Part shown: positions 58,348 through 64,000 of the stretch, one piece after another
How positions within the stretch are numbered: position 1 is the stretch's first letter
How the letters are laid out: the number at the start of each line of letters is the position of its first letter
NCBI RefSeq assembly: GCF_030867145.1
Contig: NC_134442.1
Span: 7,641,001 to 7,705,000, forward strand
From: Opisthocomus hoazin
Lineage: Eukaryota; Chordata; Aves; Opisthocomiformes; Opisthocomidae
Direction of reading: 5' to 3'
Length of the DNA stretch: 64,000 nucleotides
Notes under the pieces: model-generated
What the model saw: only the letters and a program-made list of their open reading frames with translations
Databases searched by the model: none
What the model was told of the DNA's origin: nothing
Position numbers and translations under genes: made by a program

Positions 58348-59274
58348 ATGTCCAATGGCAGCTCTGTCACTGAGTTCACACTCCTGGCATTCTCAGACAC
58401 ACGGGAGTTGCAGCTCTTGCACTTCTGGCTCTTCCTGGCCATCTACCTGGCTGCCCTCCTCAGCAACGGCCTCATCATCACTGCCATAGCCTTTGACCAC
58501 CGCCTCCACACCCCCATGTACTTCTTCCTCCTCAACCTCTCCCTCATCGACCTGGGCTCCATCTCCACCACTCTCCCTAAATCCATGGCCAATTTCCTCT
58601 GGGACACCAGGACCATCTCCTATGCAGGATGTGCTGCCCAAATCTTTCAGTTTATCTTCTTGGTTGGAGTGGAGTATTGTCTTCTCACCATCATGGCCTA
58701 CGACCACTACATTGTCATCTGCAAACCCCTGCACTATGGGACCCTCCTGGGCAGCAGAACTTGTGTCTACATGAGAGCAGCTGCCTGGGGCAGTGCTTTT
58801 ATCAATGCTCTCCTGCACACTGTCAATACTTTTACCATACCTCTTTGCCAAGGCAATGCTGTGGAGCAGTTCTTCTGTGAAATCCCCCAGATCCTCAAGC
58901 TCTCCTGCTCACACTCCTACCTCAGGGAGGCTGGGCTTCTTGGGGTTAGTGTTTCTTTAGTATTTGGGTGTTTTGTTTTCATTGTGCTGTCCTATGTGCA
59001 GATCTTCAGGGCCGTGCTGATGATCCCCTCTGAGCAGGGACAGCACAAAGCCTTTTCCACGTGCCTCCCTCACCTGGCTGTGGTCTCCCCGTTTATCAGC
59101 ACTGGCATATTTTCCTACCTGAAGCCCCCCTCTATCTCCTCCCCATCCCTGGACCTGCTGGTGTCTTTCCTCTACTCAGTGGTTCCTCCAGCGGTGAACC
59201 CCCTTTTCTACAGCATGAGGAACCAGGAGCTCAACGGCGCCCTGAAGAACCTCATTCTGTCAGTGTTCTTTTAG
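58348..59274 (+). CDS. OR-E: olfactory receptor family 14-like, intact with altered DRY motif
   Basis: A 308-residue odorant receptor starting MSNGSS, with an N-glycosylation site at Asn3. PMYFFLLNLS (TM2), three loop-2 Cys, KAFSTCLPHLAVV (TM6) and NPLFYSMRNQ (TM7) are present. The TM3 end reads MAYDHYIVIC, so the Arg of the DRY motif, which takes part in G-protein coupling in class A receptors, is His. I chose the ATG at 58348 over the upstream in-frame one (58207) because a splice acceptor (TTCTATTGCCAG) lies 9 bases before it and the MSN start agrees with OR-B. AATAAA is 214 bases past the stop. The frame is intact; whether the receptor signals normally is open. Confidence 0.93.
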   Translation: MSNGSSVTEFTLLAFSDTRELQLLHFWLFLAIYLAALLSNGLIITAIAFDHRLHTPMYFFLLNLSLIDLGSISTTLPKSMANFLWDTRTISYAGCAAQIFQFIFLVGVEYCLLTIMAYDHYIVICKPLHYGTLLGSRTCVYMRAAAWGSAFINALLHTVNTFTIPLCQGNAVEQFFCEIPQILKLSCSHSYLREAGLLGVSVSLVFGCFVFIVLSYVQIFRAVLMIPSEQGQHKAFSTCLPHLAVVSPFISTGIFSYLKPPSISSPSLDLLVSFLYSVVPPAVNPLFYSMRNQELNGALKNLILSVFF

Positions 59275-59487
59275 CAGCAATAAGCTGCCCCATGTCTCTT
59301 CACAAAAGATTTTTGATGTGTCTGGGGAACCTCCTCTGCTTTGTGCATTTTTCCTGTGATAATTCTCTTTCTCCAGCAATGTCTGCATCCATTCCACTGC
59401 TGCAGAGACATGAACACAGTCTGTCTGACCTAGAGGCACATGTGTCTGTCACAATGGTACAGCTGTCATCCACTGTAAAATCTCTCT

Positions 59488-59493
59488 AATAAA
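59488..59493 (+). terminator. Polyadenylation signal of OR-E
   Basis: AATAAA in CTCTCTAATAAAAGGGG, 214 bases after the stop; the same 17 bases follow OR-D. Confidence 0.65.
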
Positions 59494-59499
59494 AGGGGA

Positions 59500-60140
59500 T
59501 TTTCATTGTGCCAGTGTCTGGAGGTTGGGCTCTTCTTCCATGACTGAGATCAGGAACAGCCTGAAGAAATTGCCCTCACAAGGTCGTGCTGCTTTGCTGG
59601 GTTTTTGTACGGGCTGTGGGGTGGAGGACATGGGATGCTGTGATAGGGAGTGGAACTGGAGTGAGCTTTCACTGGTGACCTGACCACAGGTTTATCAATA
59701 GTCTTTTCTGCATGGCCACTTCCCTCCTTCTGCTGGGCTCAGTGCCTGCACAGAGGGAATAGGCAGCCCTGCTCGACTTCTCTCCTTGTCTAGACCCTGG
59801 CAAACTGCGGAACAGGGATGTCTGTAAAGCCCCACAAGGCATGCGGATAGGACTGGGTAGGTTCCAGGACCTGGAGGGGGGGTATCTCAAGTAGAAGGCG
59901 CACAAGGGGGACAGGTCACAAGGAGGTGTCTTGGCAATCACCCACGATAAACTTTCCTCACAGCGAATACACCCTTTACCATGCTGAGCTTGAGCAGTGG
60001 GTCCATGGGGCCATGTGTGGGACAGTGGGGCTGGGCTGGGACTGGCCAGGCATTGACAGGGGTCACAAAGCAACGGCCATGGGGTAACCACCTAAAATTG
60101 GTGGCTGCAAGAACAGTTACGAGCAAGGAGAAGAGATTCA
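59500..60140 (+). repeat. 3' flank of OR-E, paralogous to flank of OR-C
   Basis: 59500-59850 matches 30070-30400 inverted. No gene. Confidence 0.55.
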
Positions 60141-60740
60141 TATTTCAGATCCCCAATGCAGGAATGATATTGGCGAGCTGGAGAGGGTTTAGCAAAGGGC
60201 CCTTGGGACAGCCAGGGACTGGACCACTTGGCCTGTGAGGAGAGGCTGAGGGAGCTGGGCTTGTCCAGCCCAGAGAGGAGAAGGCTGAGGGGGACCTTAT
60301 CCCAGCCTGCCAGTACCTATGAGGAGGACACGGAGAATACAGGGCCTGTATCTTCTGCATGGTGCATGGTGGGAGGACAAAAGACAGTATGGGGAAGGTG
60401 AAAGAGGAGACGTTCAGGCAGGACAGAGGACAATATTATTCCCCAGGGGCTCAGCCAAGTTCTGGAACAGGCCACCCTGAGAAGTTGGGCAGTCTCTGTC
60501 CTTGGGGGTTTTTGAAACTCAGACTGAACCAAGCCTTGAACTACGTGGTCTGACCCTGTTTCTGACAGGTTGCACTGCAGACTTCCTGAGGTGCCTTCAA
60601 CGTCAGTTCTCTTACCATCCTACGATGTCTGGCCCTTTTTCTACCTGGAGCAGAGCAGATGTTTGTTGCGTATATATCCCCCTGTGCTGTAAGTGACCAT
60701 CTAAACCAACATCTAAGGCACCTCAGCATGACTCGCTTTG
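60140..60740 (+). repeat. CR1 LINE, older subfamily, 3' end
   Basis: GGAGAGGCTGAGGGAGCTGG near 60240 and GGGCAGTCTCTGTCCTTGGG near 60487 are the CR1 ORF2 tail and end. 60530-60740 is the inverted relative of 28850-29040, including non-CR1 flank, so the insertion was copied together with its surroundings. Confidence 0.7.
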
Positions 60741-62170
60741 GGCAAAGACTGAGGATGCCTCTGCAGGGAAATTTTTAGGCCATGAGGCTCTGTTCAAGAC
60801 ACCAGAAGGTCTTGTTTTAATGTCTGTAGGCCTGACAGATGTCAGTTAATAACAATGAAAATTCATTCAAGAAGGACAGAAGACAAAGAGCAAAAGCAAA
60901 GAGATGTATCAACACACTTACGGAATATTCCGTTGTTCATTTCAGGTAAGCTGTCCCATCTATGTCACCTCCCAACCACTGGCCCACCCTGAGCTAACCA
61001 GCTTTGGGGTGGTTGGAGAGACAGCCTTCACGCGGTGTGAGCACTGCTCAGTAATAGCCAAAAGACTGGTGCGTGATCAACGGCGTTCTTAGCCACAAGT
61101 CCAAGCACAGCAGCATGTGGGCTGCTGTGGGGAAACTGAACTCTGTCCCAGCCAGACCCAGAACAGTGGTGTTCAGGAGTCTCTTCCAGTCTGTGATATT
61201 CTATGACGCAATGAATTTTTTCTTTGGAAAACTCTCAGAAGACAGAACAGAAAGCAGAAGAATAAAAAGCAGGGAGGCAGAAGCAAATATAAAAAATGAA
61301 CAAGTCTAAATAGAGCAGTTCCTCTGAGGAACATTTCTCCACTCCAAATGTTGGTAGTAAATCTTTTAGATAATTTTAAGGAGACAAGTTTATTTTTATC
61401 TGCTCAGGAACTGGGCCCCAGTGAGGGTCATGATCAGGTACAATACCATGTGGACAATTGTTTTTAAGGAACTCACAATCCAGTAGGGAATCAATCGCTG
61501 TGAAGACCACTGTGAGCCCACTGCTGCCTCTGGTGGTCATTGACCAACAGCAAGGCACACAGCTGAGAAGGGGACCCTGACGTCACGTCTTTCTGAAGCA
61601 CCTGATAGGTCAGCCCTTGGCTCGTGGTGGGGAGATGTGTTTTTAACCTCCCCTCTGCCAGTGTCTGTGACAGGCCAGCAGCAGGCACCTGGCTGGCACA
61701 GTGACTGGGAGACCCCCTCTGCCGAGGGACCCCGGCTCACTCTAGGAAAAGGGCTGATAGTTTGGATGTCGTGTCTCTTCTGTCCAAGCACATGATGGGA
61801 CAGCAGCAGGCACACAGCTTGGGTGTGTCTATTGGAGAAGCTGAAAGTCTGGCAGCCTTGGGAGATGGTGGGGAGGCTACTCCTTGGGGGTTAAATGAAA
61901 GGCCTCAAGAAGGCTGGTGGGTTGGGATGCTTCTTGATGGATTGTTTCCAAGATGACAGAGCTTTCCTTGGAGGTAGGAAACACCAGGGGATAGCAACAC
62001 TGACACACAGTGCAACTTGACAGGTGGACGCTGGACATGCGGAAAAAGAAATGTCACTCAGTGGGTAGTGCTGTAGTGCTGTGGTATAAGAAGTAAACCT
62101 GAAGGAGGATGAGATCAGTCCATCTCTTTGTGTTTCAAGGAACACAGTGTGAGGGAGGACAGACACCAGT
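60740..62170. other. No gene seen
   Basis: No recognised coding or repeat signal in this stretch. Confidence 0.45.
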
Positions 62171-63420
62171 GACTGGATGGAAATGGCAGGGTGAGAGCAA
62201 GGTGAGGAGGTGAGATGGGTGTCTGCAGCCTGCAGGGAAACACAAGCAGCTGTGGGACAGCGTAGGACAAGCTGTGGAGGAGATGGCAAAGGGCCCTGGC
62301 AAGGTTGGCACTTGCCAAGAGAACCCAAGGCTTTGTCCCCTTGGCTATTTCAGGTGTCTCTGCCGCCAAGGCCTCTGAGGAGACCTGTTGTCCTAAGGCA
62401 CTGGGGGGGCTCATTGCCTCCTTGCACAGCCCCAGGAAGGCTGGGAACTGTCACCCCGTTGGCCTTCCCTCAGCATCACCCACCCCACCTCCCACTGCCC
62501 CAGCAAGAGCCCTGAGCAAGGCCTGAGGGACAGGATCTGCCTTGCCAGGGGCTGGGGCTCAGCCCTTGGCCTTTCTGCCTCACCAGACACACCCAGGGTG
62601 TTCTCAGCGTCTGAGCTGCCTGCACCTTCCCTTTGCTACCTGCCATCATGGCCTCCAGTTCTGTTCTCTAACGAGTCCCTGGGAAGGCTTTGCTGGTAAT
62701 GGCCCTTAGTGGGACTGCACCATACTTCAAGGTAGACAGGATGTTTTTTTCTCCTCATTTTCATATCAGGAATGATTTGTGCAATCTCCCCTCAGTATCT
62801 GAGCTTCAAGGACTCAGCTCAAATGCACCATGGGGCTCATTACAGTGAAGATAGCCCTAACAAACTATGCCTCTTCTGGTAATTCACTTCTAGTCTGGTA
62901 CAGTTAAGTAGAGAGGTTTCGTAACGTAGTTATGGAGGAAGATTTTCAAAAGCTTCTAACAAAAATGGTTTTTTAATTTATTGGTGTGTAGTTTATCATT
63001 TGTTAGTGTTGAGATGAGGCGACAGCAGCATTCTCTGACTGATGTTGATGCAGAGTCTCTCCTCAGGAGGTCTTTCCCGGTTGCAAAAGCTGTCCCTTGA
63101 GGTCTGACACAGTATGGACAACCTTGCTCCACACCTCCCCAAACCCACCATTGCTCTCCTTGGGGCCACCTGGGACTCACACCCCTTTTCCTCACATCAG
63201 CCTTCTCCTCTGAGCTCTGCAGCTGCCTGTTCCAGCTCCTTTGTACCAGCTCCCACCTGCTTTCCTTAGAGAACTGCCTGCACACAGGCACAGAGGGATT
63301 CTTCTGCTTTTTGAATAAACAAAGTAAAAGTTACAAGGTTCACCATTTACATAAAACCCATTCCTCCTCTCTGTGCCAACAACAAGCTGCCACCCATGAT
63401 GTTCTGCTTCCACAAGGCAT
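62170..63420 (+). repeat. Duplicon copy 4
   Basis: GTCTGCAGCCTGCAGGGAAA at 62220 is shared with 27485. CATCATGGCCTCCAGTTCTG near 62643 is shared with copies 1-3, and the block at 63100-63330 corresponds to 12770-13000. It is more diverged than copies 1 and 3. Confidence 0.65.
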
Positions 63421-63599
63421 AACAAGGCATGAACTGTTTTAGACAGAAAGGCAATTATAAAATCAACACAATTACAGACTTAGCTAAAGGCAGAATTACA
63501 CAGCATACTGAAAGATGGCCAAGCTTTCAACCCCCTGAAACTCAAAGTAGCAACTGGATTGCTGAGACGTGTCTGAAGAATCAAATAGTTGCAATTAGA

Positions 63600-63900
63600 T
63601 ATTTCTTTCACTCTAAAACTTTCATTCTGTTTCTCTGTTTCTTTCTTTTTATAAAATGTTCTCTACTTTTCCATCATACTGGGATGTACAGTATTAATAG
63701 AAAGGCAATACACAAAATCCTGCAGAGATCAGTATATTAAAATAAAGCAAGGCGGATAACACCACGAACGATGTATTAAGGTTAAAGCTTCAATAGGACA
63801 CTTCTTTCACTCTGCATCGTTCATTCTATTTCTTTGTACTTTTTTTTCTAAATGTCCTCAACATTTCCATCATACTGGCGCCTACATCATTAAGAAATAT
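63600..63900 (+). repeat. Two imperfect tandem units of about 197 bp
   Basis: TTCTTTCACTC (63603 and 63802) and CCATCATACTGG (63671 and 63867) mark two copies of a T-rich stretch at the window end. No gene. Confidence 0.6.
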
Positions 63901-64000
63901 AATATTGTGTCTTGCATAGAGCCCAGGGCCCCAACAATCTCCCTGCCCTGCACTGCCCATGCCACCTCTAACTCTTGGCACTGAGTGAGTCATGCTCAGA

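Overview
The window is nuclear DNA from a bird. Three lines of sequence evidence agree. CR1-type LINE fragments are the commonest repeat. Several endogenous retroviruses and LTRs have the look of avian ERVs. The only host genes are five members of the olfactory receptor family 14 expansion (the bird gamma-c OR clade), all with the coding body in one exon. I see no tRNA, rRNA, CRISPR array or bacterial-type gene.

Layout. 1-4739: left-truncated class I (gamma-like) provirus on the minus strand with 5' LTR, tRNA-Arg-type primer site, broken gag and pro-pol, and the start of integrase. 4880-6745: CR1 fragments. 6990-10987: OR-A (plus, pseudogene) and its upstream block. 12200-13650: a duplicon with CR1 inside. 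13650-17405: two ERV pieces joined tail to tail (plus pol, minus gag plus LTR). 19166-22950: OR-B (minus, intact) and its block. 23700-29720: CR1 remnants and a second copy of the duplicon. 31533-34600: OR-C (minus, pseudogene with one stop) and its block. 34684-35095: solo LTR. 35150-46650: CR1 and LTR debris, an unexplained 126-codon ORF, a short palindrome and a third duplicon copy. 47233-50930: OR-D (minus) and its block. 51040-55195: CR1 remnants. 55320-59274: OR-E (plus, intact) and its block. 60140-64000: CR1, a fourth duplicon copy and AT-rich DNA.

How it fits together. The five OR loci are paralogous segments. Each has the receptor body plus 2-3 kb of related upstream DNA, and the orientations alternate (+,-,-,-,+). 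The cluster has therefore grown by tandem and inverted duplication. In four of the five blocks (A, C, D, E) a 37-nt segment ending at a splice donor is conserved. In OR-C and OR-D it begins with ATG and splices in phase into the receptor body, which has itself no ATG at the usual N-terminus. OR-D, which looks start-less as a single exon, may thus be an intact two-exon receptor gene. OR-B and OR-E start at their own ATG. This split-start arrangement is the observation most worth checking.
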